Assembly: GCF_014646055.1 (NCBI RefSeq)
Contig: NZ_BMMS01000002.1
Location: 141,729 to 205,728, forward strand
Source of the DNA: Wenjunlia tyrosinilytica
GTDB taxonomy: Bacteria > Actinomycetota > Actinomycetes > Streptomycetales > Streptomycetaceae
DNA: 64,000 bases
Reading direction: 5' to 3'
Shown here: in pieces, positions 34,838 through 44,416 of the stretch
How positions within the stretch are numbered: position 1 is the first letter of the stretch
Layout of the letters: the number at the start of each line of letters is the position of its first letter
The notes under the pieces: generated by a model
What the model was told of the DNA's origin: nothing
The model's input: only the letters and a program-made list of their open reading frames with translations
Databases searched by the model: none
Translations under genes and position numbers: made by a program

Positions 34838-35512
34838 ATGGCCGAGGCATCCGGCGGATCCCGCCCCGCGGGCGGGATCGGCCCCGTGGAGGTGCACGCC
34901 GACGAGGCGGACGCGCCCCCGGGCGAGCAGTTGCGGGCCCCCGGGGGGCCGGGGCTCGCCGAACGCTGGGCCGAGACATCCCCTCGCCGCCGCCGGTTGA
35001 TCTCCGCGGGTCTGGCGGTGGCGGTCCTCGGCTCGGCCGCCGGGTACGCCGCGGCCCACCGCCCTAAGGAGCCACCGCCCCCGCCGGTCCCCTTCCCCAC
35101 CACCGTGACCGACCTCGACTACGAGGGGATGGAGGGCCCGGCGGCGGGCTCACCGCGCTCCTTCTCCGTACACCTGAGGATGACCGTGACCCCGCAGGCC
35201 AGGGTCCCGGTAAAGCTCACGTCGGTGAGCCAGGGCTATTCAAGTCTGTCGACAATAAGCGTGCCGCGTACACCGATTTCGGTGAGGCCCGGAGAATCCC
35301 GCAGCTTCGCATTGGTCGTGCGTGTTGGAAACTGCGCCGAGACCCCGATTTCGGCCGACATGCCCTTGATCAATGTAACACTGCGTAACACACGGGCAAT
35401 ACGGACCCGAAGTGAGATATTCGGCCACCGCTACGCGCGCGACTTGACCGCCGTTCTGCGCTCCATATGCCCGACAGTGGCAAAACGCTCGAGACAACTG
35501 TCGCCCAAGTGA
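34838..35512 (+). CDS. Membrane-anchored hypothetical protein
   Basis: A 224-residue protein with an acidic cytoplasmic N-terminus (about 45 residues), an Arg-rich stop (SPRRRRL) and one transmembrane helix (ISAGLAVAVLGSAAGYAAA), then a Pro-rich linker and an extracytoplasmic beta-rich domain (about residues 85-224) with two cysteines (VGNCAET and RSICPT). The double-Arg context is not a clean Tat motif. Base composition drops toward the 3' end (more A/T than neighbours), a possible sign of different origin. ATG 34838 follows a good GGGAGG site. No function can be assigned; similar proteins accompany lipoproteins like the upstream one. Confidence 0.6.
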   Translation: MAEASGGSRPAGGIGPVEVHADEADAPPGEQLRAPGGPGLAERWAETSPRRRRLISAGLAVAVLGSAAGYAAAHRPKEPPPPPVPFPTTVTDLDYEGMEGPAAGSPRSFSVHLRMTVTPQARVPVKLTSVSQGYSSLSTISVPRTPISVRPGESRSFALVVRVGNCAETPISADMPLINVTLRNTRAIRTRSEIFGHRYARDLTAVLRSICPTVAKRSRQLSPK

Positions 35513-35582
35513 GCACGTCTCCCGAACCTCAAATCCCCCTCAAGCTGCAGTTCCTCGCCCCACACCCCCTCCTGGGGACACC

Positions 35583-35630
35583 GACCGGCCGATTCCGACA
35601 ATGTGAGGGGCCCCGACCGATCGGCCGGTC
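35583..35630 (+). promoter_or_regulatory. 11-bp inverted repeat upstream of livK
   Basis: GACCGGCCGAT (35583-35593) and its exact complement ATCGGCCGGTC (35620-35630) flank a 26-nt spacer in the 260-bp region before the binding-protein gene. It could be an operator pair or a hairpin. The interval 35513-35773 otherwise shows only a TAGAGT possible -10 box at 35686-35691. Confidence 0.45.
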
Positions 35631-35773
35631 ATAACAAGAGAATCACATCGTCCCTTCCCCTCTGCCCGATCCGCCCCGAGCCATCTAGAGTCACGGCCAG
35701 TCACCGCGCCACCGGATCGAAAAGTCGGCCCCATAAACGCGGTTCAGCGCCTCGCCAGAGGAAAGGACTGATC

Positions 35774-37003
35774 GTGCGTAACCGTTCTCTCATTGCCATC
35801 ACCGCCGCACTCGCCGCGGGAGCTCTCACGCTCACCGCGTGCGGCTCCCGTGACGATGGCAAGGGCAAGGGCTCCTCCGACGGGGGGTCCACCGTCGTGA
35901 CCATCGGCGTCGACGCACCCCTCACGGGTGAGCTTTCGGCCCTCGGCCTCGGCATCAAGAACTCGGTCGACCTGGCTGCCAAGCAGGCCAACAAGAACAA
36001 GGAGGTGCCGGGTGTCACGTTCAAGGTCAAGCCCCTCGACGACCAGGCCCAGCCCTCCTCCGGCCAGCAGAACGCCACCCAGCTCGTGGCCGACAAGAGC
36101 GTCCTCGGCGTCGTCGGCCCGCTGAACTCCTCCGTGGCGCAGTCGATGCAGAAGGTCTTCGACACCGCCAAGCTCGTCGAGGTCTCCCCGGCCAACACCA
36201 ACCCCGCCCTGACCCAGGGCGAGAAGTGGGACTCGGGCACCAAGGAGCGGCCGTTCAAGTCGTACTTCCGCACCGCGACCACGGACGCCATCCAGGGCCC
36301 GTTCGCCGCGCAGTACCTCTACAACGACGCCAAGAAGAAGAAGGTCTTCGTCATCGACGACAAGAAGACCTACGGCGCGGGCCTGGCCGGCACCTTCACC
36401 AAGGAGTTCACCAAGCTCGGCGGCAAGGTCGTCGGCACGGACCACGTCAACCCGGACACCAAGGACTTCGGCGCCGTGGTGACCAAGGTCAAGGCCGCCA
36501 AGGCCGACGTCGTCTACTACGGCGGTGAGTTCCCCGTCGCCGGTCCCCTGAGCGCCCAGCTCAAGAAGTCCGGCGCCAAGATCCCGCTCGTCGGCGGCGA
36601 CGGCATCTACAGCGCCGAGTTCATCAAGCTGGCCGGCAAGAACGGCGAGGGCGACTTCGCCACCTCCGTCGGTGCCCCGGTCGAGCAGCTGCCCTCCGCC
36701 AAGTCGTTCGTCGACAACTACAAGGCGGCCGGCTACAAGGAGGCCTACGAGGCCTACGGCGGCTACTCCTACGACTCCGCGTGGGCCATCATCCAGGCGG
36801 TCAAGGCCGTGGTGAAGGACGGCAAGCTGCCCTCCGACGCCCGCGCCAAGGTCACCGAGGCCATGCAGAGCGTGTCCTTCGACGGAGTCACCGGCAAGGT
36901 CTCCTTCGACGAGTACGGCGACGCCACCAACAAGCAGCTGACCGTCTACAAGGTCACCGGCGGTGCCTGGAAGCCGTCGAAGTCCGGCACCTTCGAAGGC
37001 TGA
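35774..37003 (+). CDS. livK: Branched-chain amino acid-binding lipoprotein
   Basis: A 409-residue periplasmic-binding-type lipoprotein of the Leu/Ile/Val (Peripla_BP_6) family that delivers branched-chain or related amino acids to the permeases encoded next. The lipobox is LTLTACGS, giving a lipidated cysteine at about residue 23. Family segments include VTIGVDAPLTGELSALG, VVGPLNSSVAQSMQ and KVFVIDDKKTYGAGLA, and a C-terminal GGYSYDSAWAIIQAV. The GTG at 35774 is preceded by GAAAGGA. A hairpin after the gene (37026-37063) separates it from the permeases and may allow more binding protein than transporter. Confidence 0.95.
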   Translation: MRNRSLIAITAALAAGALTLTACGSRDDGKGKGSSDGGSTVVTIGVDAPLTGELSALGLGIKNSVDLAAKQANKNKEVPGVTFKVKPLDDQAQPSSGQQNATQLVADKSVLGVVGPLNSSVAQSMQKVFDTAKLVEVSPANTNPALTQGEKWDSGTKERPFKSYFRTATTDAIQGPFAAQYLYNDAKKKKVFVIDDKKTYGAGLAGTFTKEFTKLGGKVVGTDHVNPDTKDFGAVVTKVKAAKADVVYYGGEFPVAGPLSAQLKKSGAKIPLVGGDGIYSAEFIKLAGKNGEGDFATSVGAPVEQLPSAKSFVDNYKAAGYKEAYEAYGGYSYDSAWAIIQAVKAVVKDGKLPSDARAKVTEAMQSVSFDGVTGKVSFDEYGDATNKQLTVYKVTGGAWKPSKSGTFEG

Positions 37004-37025
37004 TCAAGCCGTAGTTCACCCGAAA

Positions 37026-37063
37026 CCGCGTGGGGGCGTTGGGGACCCAGCGCCCCCACGCGG
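37026..37063 (+). terminator. Intra-operon hairpin between livK and livH
   Basis: A perfect 13-bp stem (CCGCGTGGGGGCG, 37026-37038, with 37051-37063) and a 12-nt loop, 22 bp past livK. It probably works as a partial terminator or mRNA stabiliser, since livH begins 35 bp later with no obvious new promoter. Confidence 0.7.
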
Positions 37064-37097
37064 TGTCAAATTCGTCGAAAGACTCGGAGGCGCTGCG

Positions 37098-38030
37098 GTG
37101 CACGAACTGCCGCAACAGCTGGTGAACGGCCTGCTACTCGGATCCATGTACGGGCTCATCGCCGTCGGTTACACAATGGTCTACGGCATCATCCAGCTCA
37201 TCAACTTCGCCCATGGCGAAATCTTCATGACCGGCGGCTTCGGCGCGCTCGCGGTCTACCTCTGGCTCCTGCCGGAGGGCACCACCATGTGGCTCGCCCT
37301 GCCACTCATGATCGTCGGCGGCATCGTCGTGTCCGTCACCATCGCCGTGGCGGCGGAACGGTTCGCCTACCGTCCGCTGCGCACCGCGCCACGGCTGGCC
37401 CCGCTGATCACGGCGATCGGCCTGTCGCTCGCCCTTCAGCAGGCCGTGTGGGCCTGGTTCCCGGGCGGAAAGAACTCCCGGACCTTCCCCGAGATCGAGG
37501 CCGGCCCGTACCACCTCGGCTCGGTCACCATCCAGTCCGGCGACATCTTCCTGCTCGCCGCCGCCCCCATATGCATGGCTGTCCTGGCCTACTTCGTGCG
37601 CAAGACCCGGACCGGGCGCGGCATGCAGGCAACCGCCCAGGACCCCGACACCGCCAAGCTGATGGGCATCAACACCGACCGCATCATCGTGATCGCGTTC
37701 GCCCTCGGCGCCGCGTTCGCCGCCATCGGCGCGGTCGCGTACGGCCTGAAGTACGGCCAGGTGAACTTCCGCATGGGCTTCATCATCGGCCTCAAGGCGT
37801 TCACCGCCGCCGTCCTCGGCGGTATCGGCAACATCTACGGCGCCATGATCGGCGGCCTCGTCCTCGGTGTCGCCGAGGCCATGGCCACCGCCTACATGAG
37901 CGACATCCCCGGGATGTCCCAGCTCGGCGGCCAGGCATGGGCCGACGTGTGGGCGTTCGTACTTCTCATCGTCGTACTGCTCGTCAGGCCCCAGGGTCTG
38001 CTCGGCGAGCGTGTCGCGGACAGGGCGTGA
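37098..38030 (+). CDS. livH: Branched-chain amino acid ABC transporter permease LivH
   Basis: A 310-residue inner-membrane permease with about eight transmembrane segments. The family starts with LVNGLLLGSMYGLIAVGYTMVYG and has the conserved INFAHGEIFM and the cytoplasmic loop DPDTAKLMGINTDRIIVIAFALGA, then GGIGNIYGAMIGGLVLG. The GTG at 37098 follows a GGAGG site at 37086-37090. It ends five bases before livM. Confidence 0.95.
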   Translation: MHELPQQLVNGLLLGSMYGLIAVGYTMVYGIIQLINFAHGEIFMTGGFGALAVYLWLLPEGTTMWLALPLMIVGGIVVSVTIAVAAERFAYRPLRTAPRLAPLITAIGLSLALQQAVWAWFPGGKNSRTFPEIEAGPYHLGSVTIQSGDIFLLAAAPICMAVLAYFVRKTRTGRGMQATAQDPDTAKLMGINTDRIIVIAFALGAAFAAIGAVAYGLKYGQVNFRMGFIIGLKAFTAAVLGGIGNIYGAMIGGLVLGVAEAMATAYMSDIPGMSQLGGQAWADVWAFVLLIVVLLVRPQGLLGERVADRA

Positions 38031-38035
38031 GGCAG

Positions 38036-39871
<1,836 letters not shown>

Positions 39872-39873
39872 AC

Positions 39874-40755
39874 ATGGCCACCGACACCAAGACCACCGGG
39901 GACGCGGCCCCCGCCGCCAAGGGCACCACGCTCCTGGAAGCGCGCGGCGTGACCATGCGCTTCGGCGGCCTCACCGCTGTCAACAACGTGGACCTCACCG
40001 TCTCCAGCGGCGAGATCGTCGGCCTGATCGGCCCCAACGGCGCAGGGAAGACGACGTTCTTCAACTGCCTCACCGGCCTGTACATCCCCACCGAGGGCCA
40101 GGTCACGTACAAGGGCACCGTGCTGCCGCCGAAGCCGTTCAAGGTCACCGCGGCCGGCATCGCCCGGACCTTCCAGAACATCAGGCTCTTCAGCAATATG
40201 ACGGTGCTGGAGAACGTCCTGGTGGGACGGCACACCCGCACCAAGGAAGGACTGTGGTCGGCGATCCTGCGCGGCCCCGGCTTCCACCGGGCGGAGGCCG
40301 TCTCCCGTGAGAAGGCCATGGAGCTGCTGGACTTCGTGGGCCTCGCCGACAAGGCGGAGCACCTGTCCCGCAACCTCCCCTACGGCGAGCAGCGCAAGCT
40401 CGAGATCGCCCGCGCCCTCGCCAGCGAACCCGGCCTGCTCCTCCTGGACGAGCCCACCGCCGGTATGAACCCGCAGGAGACCCGCGCCACCGAGGAACTG
40501 GTCTTCGCCATCCGCGACCGCGGTATCGCCGTGCTCGTCATCGAGCACGACATGCGGTTCATCTTCAACCTGTGCGACCGGGTCTCCGTGCTCGTGCAGG
40601 GACAGAAACTCGTCGAAGGCACGTCCCAGGTCGTGCAGAGCGACGAACGGGTCATCGCCGCCTACCTCGGAACCCCCTTCGAGGGCGAGCCCGGAGAGGC
40701 CGAGGCAGCCGAAGTCGAGGCTGCCGAAGCCGGTGCGAAGGAGGAAGGCAAGTGA
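39874..40755 (+). CDS. livG: Branched-chain amino acid ABC transporter ATPase LivG
   Basis: A 293-residue cytoplasmic ATPase. Walker A GPNGAGKTT, the Q-loop in ARTFQNIRLFSNMT, signature LPYGEQRKLEIARAL, Walker B LLLLDEPTAGMNP and the switch histidine in VIEHDM are all present. LPYGEQ replaces LSGGQ, as is normal for LivG. A Glu/Ala tail of about 25 residues follows. ATG 39874 has AGGGG at a good distance; a GTG at 39868 overlapping the livM stop is a weaker choice. It overlaps livF by four bases. Confidence 0.95.
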   Translation: MATDTKTTGDAAPAAKGTTLLEARGVTMRFGGLTAVNNVDLTVSSGEIVGLIGPNGAGKTTFFNCLTGLYIPTEGQVTYKGTVLPPKPFKVTAAGIARTFQNIRLFSNMTVLENVLVGRHTRTKEGLWSAILRGPGFHRAEAVSREKAMELLDFVGLADKAEHLSRNLPYGEQRKLEIARALASEPGLLLLDEPTAGMNPQETRATEELVFAIRDRGIAVLVIEHDMRFIFNLCDRVSVLVQGQKLVEGTSQVVQSDERVIAAYLGTPFEGEPGEAEAAEVEAAEAGAKEEGK

Positions 40756-41468
40756 CCGCCCTGCTCGAAGTCGAGGACCTGCGCGTCGCCTACGGCAAGA
40801 TCGAGGCCGTCAAGGGCATCTCGTTCAAGGTCGAGGCCGGCCAGGTGGTGACCCTCATCGGCACCAACGGCGCGGGCAAGACCACGACGCTGCGCACCCT
40901 CTCCGGTCTGCTCAAGCCGATCGGCGGGCAGGTCAAGTTCGAGGGCAAGCCGCTGGGCAGCGTCCCCGCGCACAAGATCGTCGCCATGGGCCTGGCCCAC
41001 TCCCCCGAGGGACGGCACATCTTCCCGCGGATGACGATCGAGGAGAACCTTCTCCTCGGTGCCTACCTGCGCAGCGACTCCGACGGCATCACCAAGGACG
41101 TCGAGCGCGCCTACGAGCTCTTCCCGATCCTGGGAGAGCGCAAGAAGCAGGCCGCGGGCACCCTGTCCGGTGGTGAGCAGCAGATGCTGGCCATGGGGCG
41201 CGCCCTGATGTCCCGCCCGAAGCTGCTCATGCTCGACGAGCCCTCCATGGGTCTGTCGCCGATCATGATGCAGAAGATCATGGCGACCATCCAGGAGCTC
41301 AAGTCCCAGGGCACCACGATCCTCCTCGTGGAGCAGAACGCCCAGGCCGCCCTGTCCCTGGCGGACACCGGACATGTGATGGAGACCGGCCGGGTCGTGC
41401 TCTCGGGCACCGGCGCGGACCTCCTCCACGACGAGTCCGTCCGCAAGGCGTACCTCGGCGAGGACTGA
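40752..41468 (+). CDS. livF: Branched-chain amino acid ABC transporter ATPase LivF
   Basis: A 238-residue cytoplasmic ATPase, partner of LivG. Walker A is GTNGAGKTTT, the signature LSGGEQQMLAMGRAL, Walker B LLMLDEPSMGLSP and the switch histidine position is VEQNAQAAL, typical of LivF, where glutamine replaces histidine. It starts with GTG overlapping the livG stop (GTGA). It ends the operon, and a long hairpin follows. Confidence 0.96.
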   Translation: MTALLEVEDLRVAYGKIEAVKGISFKVEAGQVVTLIGTNGAGKTTTLRTLSGLLKPIGGQVKFEGKPLGSVPAHKIVAMGLAHSPEGRHIFPRMTIEENLLLGAYLRSDSDGITKDVERAYELFPILGERKKQAAGTLSGGEQQMLAMGRALMSRPKLLMLDEPSMGLSPIMMQKIMATIQELKSQGTTILLVEQNAQAALSLADTGHVMETGRVVLSGTGADLLHDESVRKAYLGED

Positions 41469-41486
41469 CGCACGGCAGCCGGACAC

Positions 41487-41536
41487 GAGCGAGGGCCCGG
41501 GCGGATCATCCGGATCATCCGCCCGGGCCCTCGCTC
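41487..41536. terminator. Bidirectional terminator between livF and the ANTAR regulator
   Basis: Perfect 20-bp arms (41487-41506 and 41517-41536) with a 10-nt loop, between two convergent genes. It is the strongest hairpin in the window. Confidence 0.9.
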
Positions 41537-41637
41537 ATGTGCGCGGTCCGCTGCGCGCCGCGGGGCGCTTCCCCTCCGGGTGCTTCTCTCGGGGTGCTTC
41601 CCCGCCAGGTGCTTCCCCGCGGAGTCAGTCCGCAGAG

Positions 41638-42261
41638 TCAGTCCGCGGAGTCGCCTTCGGCGATGACCGCCTCGGCCACCGCCTGCATGGTGAGCCTGCG
41701 GTCCATGGAGGTCTTCTGGATCCAGCGGAACGCGGCGGGCTCGCTCAGGCCGTACTTGGTCTGGAGCACGCTCTTCGCCCGGTCCACGAGCTTGCGGGTC
41801 TCCAGGCGCTGGGCGAGGTCGGCGACCTCCGCCTCGAGAGCGGCGAGCTCGGTGTAGCGGGAGACGGCCATCTCGATGGCCGGGACGAGGTCGCCCTTGC
41901 TGAACGGCTTCACCAGGTAGGCCATGGCACCGGCGTCCCGGGCCCGCTCCACCAGCTCGCGCTGCGAGAACGCGGTGAGCATGAGCACCGGGGCGACGCG
42001 CTCCTTGGCGATCCGCTCGGCGGCCGAGATCCCGTCGAGGACGGGCATCTTCACATCGAGGATGACGAGGTCGGGCCGGTGCTCCTCGGCGAGCTTCACC
42101 GCACTCTCACCGTCACCGGCCTCACCGACGACGTGGTAGCCCTCCTCCTCCAGCATCTCTTTGAGGTCGAGACGGATCAACGCCTCGTCCTCGGCGATGA
42201 CAACGCGAGTGGTACGGGGCGGGACGTGCGGCTGCTCGTCATCGTGCTCGGCGGCGCTCAC
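41638..42261 (-). CDS. pdtaR: ANTAR-domain response regulator (PdtaR type)
   Basis: A 207-residue response regulator that acts on RNA. The receiver domain has acidic residues in VIAEDEALIR, the phosphoacceptor Asp69 in LVILDVKMP, the Thr/Ala switch in MLTAFSQ and Lys near 117 in YLVKPFS. A coiled linker leads to an ANTAR domain (about residues 145-202: RLETRKLVDRAKSVLQTKYGLSE, then AFRWIQKTSMDRR), which binds paired hairpins in nascent RNA and prevents termination. It matches Mycobacterium tuberculosis PdtaR (Rv1626) in layout. The GTG at 42261 has an AGGAG site. Its PdtaS-like kinase is not here. Confidence 0.93.
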   Translation of the reverse strand: MSAAEHDDEQPHVPPRTTRVVIAEDEALIRLDLKEMLEEEGYHVVGEAGDGESAVKLAEEHRPDLVILDVKMPVLDGISAAERIAKERVAPVLMLTAFSQRELVERARDAGAMAYLVKPFSKGDLVPAIEMAVSRYTELAALEAEVADLAQRLETRKLVDRAKSVLQTKYGLSEPAAFRWIQKTSMDRRLTMQAVAEAVIAEGDSAD

Positions 42262-42314
42262 GGGACTCCTCGTGCTGGCAGGTGCTGCACACGAGAGTAC
42301 CTAGAGGATGTAAG

Positions 42315-42343
42315 TTTAAGCTCCGAAGGGTCTGCGCTACCCT
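42315..42343 (+). promoter_or_regulatory. Possible promoter of the tRNA gene
   Basis: TTTAAG (42315-42320), 17 bp, then TACCCT (42338-42343), 14 bp before the tRNA. The -35 match is poor. Confidence 0.35.
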
Positions 42344-42357
42344 TTGAAAACGCGCAA

Positions 42358-42430
42358 GTCCCGGTAGCCCAAAGGCAGAGGCGATGGTCTCAAACACCAT
42401 TCAGTGTGGGTTCGAATCCCACTCGGGACA
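42358..42430 (+). tRNA. tRNA with anticodon CAA (nominally Leu), atypical class I shape
   Basis: A complete 73-nt cloverleaf: 7-bp acceptor stem (GTCCCGG with TCGGGAC, one G-T pair), D arm GCC/GGC with GG in the loop, 5-bp anticodon stem ATGGT/ACCAT with loop CTCAAAC (anticodon CAA at 42391-42393), 5-nt variable loop TCAGT, T arm GTGGG/CCCAC with TTCGAAT, and discriminator A. CCA is not encoded. CAA reads UUG, so the nominal amino acid is leucine, but bacterial leucine tRNAs are class II with a long variable arm and this one is class I. It may be charged unusually, serve a minor role, or be a decoy. It is followed by an HTH-LAGLIDADG gene. Confidence 0.85.
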
Positions 42431-42540
42431 CTTCACCTTCACATTGAAGGTATCCACCGCCTTCTGCGATCTTCATCAGCGCGGGTGAAAGTCCGCTCAC
42501 TCACACGCGTCGTCCGTGGCCTTGAGTGACACTCGGGCAC

Positions 42541-43299
42541 ATGTACGACCTGGCGGCCCGGAAGCGGGCTCTCCTTCTGCTCGGGCAGGGCCTCAGCCTC
42601 AACGCGACGAGCAAGGCAACCGGGATCTCCCGCGCGGCGATCCGCTCCTGGACCGAACGCCTGGAACCCTCCCCCCGCGCCCATGACTGCCCCCGCTGCC
42701 AGGACCCACCGCGACCCCCCGGACCGCCCGGCGACTACGCGTACCTGCTCGGGCTCTATCTGGGCGACGGCTGCATCAGTCAGCACCTCAGGGGCGTCCA
42801 TGCCCTGCGCATCGCGTGCGCGGACACCTGGCCGGGACTCATGGACGAGTGCGTGAGGGCCATGACCGCCGTACGCCCGCGCAACCGGGCCTGCCTCGTG
42901 CGGAACAAGGGCTGCACCATGGCGGTCAGCTACAGCAAGCACTGGCCCTGCCTCTTTCCGCAGCATGGGCCCGGGGTCAAGCATGGGCGGCGGATTGTGC
43001 TCGTGCCGTGGCAGCGGGAGATCGTCGAGGAGCATCCCTGGGCACTGGTGCGGGGGCTCATCCACTCCGACGGCTGCCGGGTCGTGAACTGGACGACCCG
43101 GGTCGTCGGCGGGGAGCGCAAGCGCTACGAGTACCCCCGGTACTTCTTCACCAATGCCTCCGACGACATCAGGGCGATCTACACCGACACCCTCGACCGC
43201 CTCGGCATCCCCTGGAAGCGGGCCAATGCCCGCAATGTCTCCGTCGCCCGCCGGGAGGCCGTCGCGGTCATGGATGAGCACATCGGGCCCAAGCACTGA
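42541..43299 (+). CDS. HTH and LAGLIDADG homing-endonuclease-like protein
   Basis: A 252-residue protein. An N-terminal helix-turn-helix (residues about 3-43: LNATSKATGISRAAIRSWTERL) precedes a CPRC half-finger, then two LAGLIDADG motifs: YLLGLYLGDGCIS (about 68-80) and ALVRGLIHSDGCRV (about 169-182), about 100 residues apart. Both keep the acidic catalytic residue, so one monomer could make a full two-motif nuclease. It is free-standing, not inside an intron or intein. It begins 110 bp after the atypical tRNA on the same strand, so the two may travel together or the protein may act on the tRNA locus (inference). GTG 42526 is an alternative start; neither has a clear ribosome site. Confidence 0.8.
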   Translation: MYDLAARKRALLLLGQGLSLNATSKATGISRAAIRSWTERLEPSPRAHDCPRCQDPPRPPGPPGDYAYLLGLYLGDGCISQHLRGVHALRIACADTWPGLMDECVRAMTAVRPRNRACLVRNKGCTMAVSYSKHWPCLFPQHGPGVKHGRRIVLVPWQREIVEEHPWALVRGLIHSDGCRVVNWTTRVVGGERKRYEYPRYFFTNASDDIRAIYTDTLDRLGIPWKRANARNVSVARREAVAVMDEHIGPKH

Positions 43300-43399
43300 C
43301 CTCAGGGCGCGTGCTCGTCCAGGAGGCGGGTCAACAGGTCGTGCAGGGAGGTCGTGCAGGGAGGTCGTCCGGAAGACGTCGGCGGCGACCGCATCCGGC

Positions 43400-44203
43400 T
43401 CAGGCGAGTACGGCGACGATCCGGGTGCCCCGGGGGAACGTCGCCCGGGCGGTCAGGTCGTAGAGGCCGGCGAGCATCTTGGCCTCGTAGACCCAGTTCA
43501 ACGTCTCGCCGTGCCGCTCGCGGAAGTCCTCGATGAACGCGTCCAGTTTCGGGGTCCGCTTGGCGTAGCCGCCGTAGTGGTGGGCGAGGTCGATGGACCA
43601 GTTGCCGGTGGGGCGGCCGAAGGCCTCCCGTTGGAGGGCGGCCACATCCTCGTTGAGGAAGGCGGCGCCCTTGAGCACGGCGAAGCCGAGGGCGCGTTGG
43701 TCCGGCCGCAGGCCCGCGGCGATTCCGGCGAGGGTGCCTCCGGTGCCCACCGCGCAGGCGATGAGGTCGAAGGGCTGCCCGATCTCCGCGGGCAGTTCGG
43801 CGCAGCCGCGGGCCGCCGCCGCGTTGCTGCCGCCTTCGGGGAGCAGATGGAAGTCTCCGTAGCGCTCGCGGAGCCCGTCGATCACCTCGGGGGTGTGCTT
43901 GCGCCGGTAGGTGCCGCGGTCGAGGTAGGCCAGGCGCATGCCGTGGTCCCTGGCTGCGGCGAGGACCGGGTTGAGCGGCAGGTGCTCCTCGCCGCGGACG
44001 ATGCCGACGGTGGTGAAGCCTTCCCTCGCGCCTGCCCTGGCGGTGGCGAGGAGGTGGTTGGAGTAGGCGCCGCCGAAGGTGAGGAGGGTGGTGCGGCCGG
44101 ACGCCCTGGCCTCGGCGAGGTTGTACTTGAGTTTGCGGGCCTTGTTGTCGTCGTGGTGCAGATGGAGGGTGACCTCGGCGGCGGCCAGGCGTTCGTCGCG
44201 CAT
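43400..44203 (-). CDS. ACC deaminase/D-cysteine desulfhydrase-like PLP enzyme, shortened
   Basis: A 267-residue PLP enzyme of the tryptophan-synthase-beta-like fold, closest in pattern to 1-aminocyclopropane-1-carboxylate deaminase and D-cysteine desulfhydrase. The PLP lysine is in DDNKARKLKYNL, the substrate loop is TFGGAYSNHLLA, and the phosphate-binding glycine turn GTGGTLAGIA is intact. Relatives are around 300 residues or longer and read KRDD, about eight residues, then GNKxRKL; here LHLHHDDNKARKL joins the two directly, so about ten residues next to the catalytic lysine appear deleted, and the N-terminus is short too. It may be inactive or changed in specificity. TACCCT lies about nine bases before ATG 44203, so the message may be leaderless. 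Confidence 0.8.
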   Translation of the reverse strand: MRDERLAAAEVTLHLHHDDNKARKLKYNLAEARASGRTTLLTFGGAYSNHLLATARAGAREGFTTVGIVRGEEHLPLNPVLAAARDHGMRLAYLDRGTYRRKHTPEVIDGLRERYGDFHLLPEGGSNAAAARGCAELPAEIGQPFDLIACAVGTGGTLAGIAAGLRPDQRALGFAVLKGAAFLNEDVAALQREAFGRPTGNWSIDLAHHYGGYAKRTPKLDAFIEDFRERHGETLNWVYEAKMLAGLYDLTARATFPRGTRIVAVLA

Positions 44204-44260
44204 TTGCCGCAGGGTACTGCGGTGCGGGGCCGGGCCGCGGCTGCCGCCCTGGCGGGCCCT

Positions 44261-44342
44261 GAAAAAGCAAGCCCCGAAAGACGACCCCGAAAGCAAGCCC
44301 CGAAAGACGAGCCCCGGAAGACGAGCCCTGAAAAAGCAAGGG
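44261..44342. repeat. 13-14-bp tandem repeat near the PLP gene start
   Basis: About six units alternating GAAAGCAAGCCCC and GAAAGACGAGCCCC lie between the pyk terminator and the PLP enzyme gene start. Confidence 0.75.
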
Positions 44343-44345
44343 AAA

Positions 44346-44378
44346 GGCCGCCGGTCCTTGTGCGGAGGAGCGGCGGCC
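44346..44378 (-). terminator. pyk terminator
   Basis: Arms GGCCGCCG (44346-44353) and CGGCGGCC (44371-44378), with an inner TCC/GGA pairing, lie 39 bp past the pyk stop. Confidence 0.65.
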
Positions 44379-44416
44379 GGGGTGTGCTGCGGGGGCTCTG
44401 TGCGGCTCTGCGCGGC

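Noticed and set aside
42541-43299. The LAGLIDADG protein as part of an intein or group I intron
   Set aside because: It is a complete separate ORF. The tRNA upstream is uninterrupted and no host gene is split around it.
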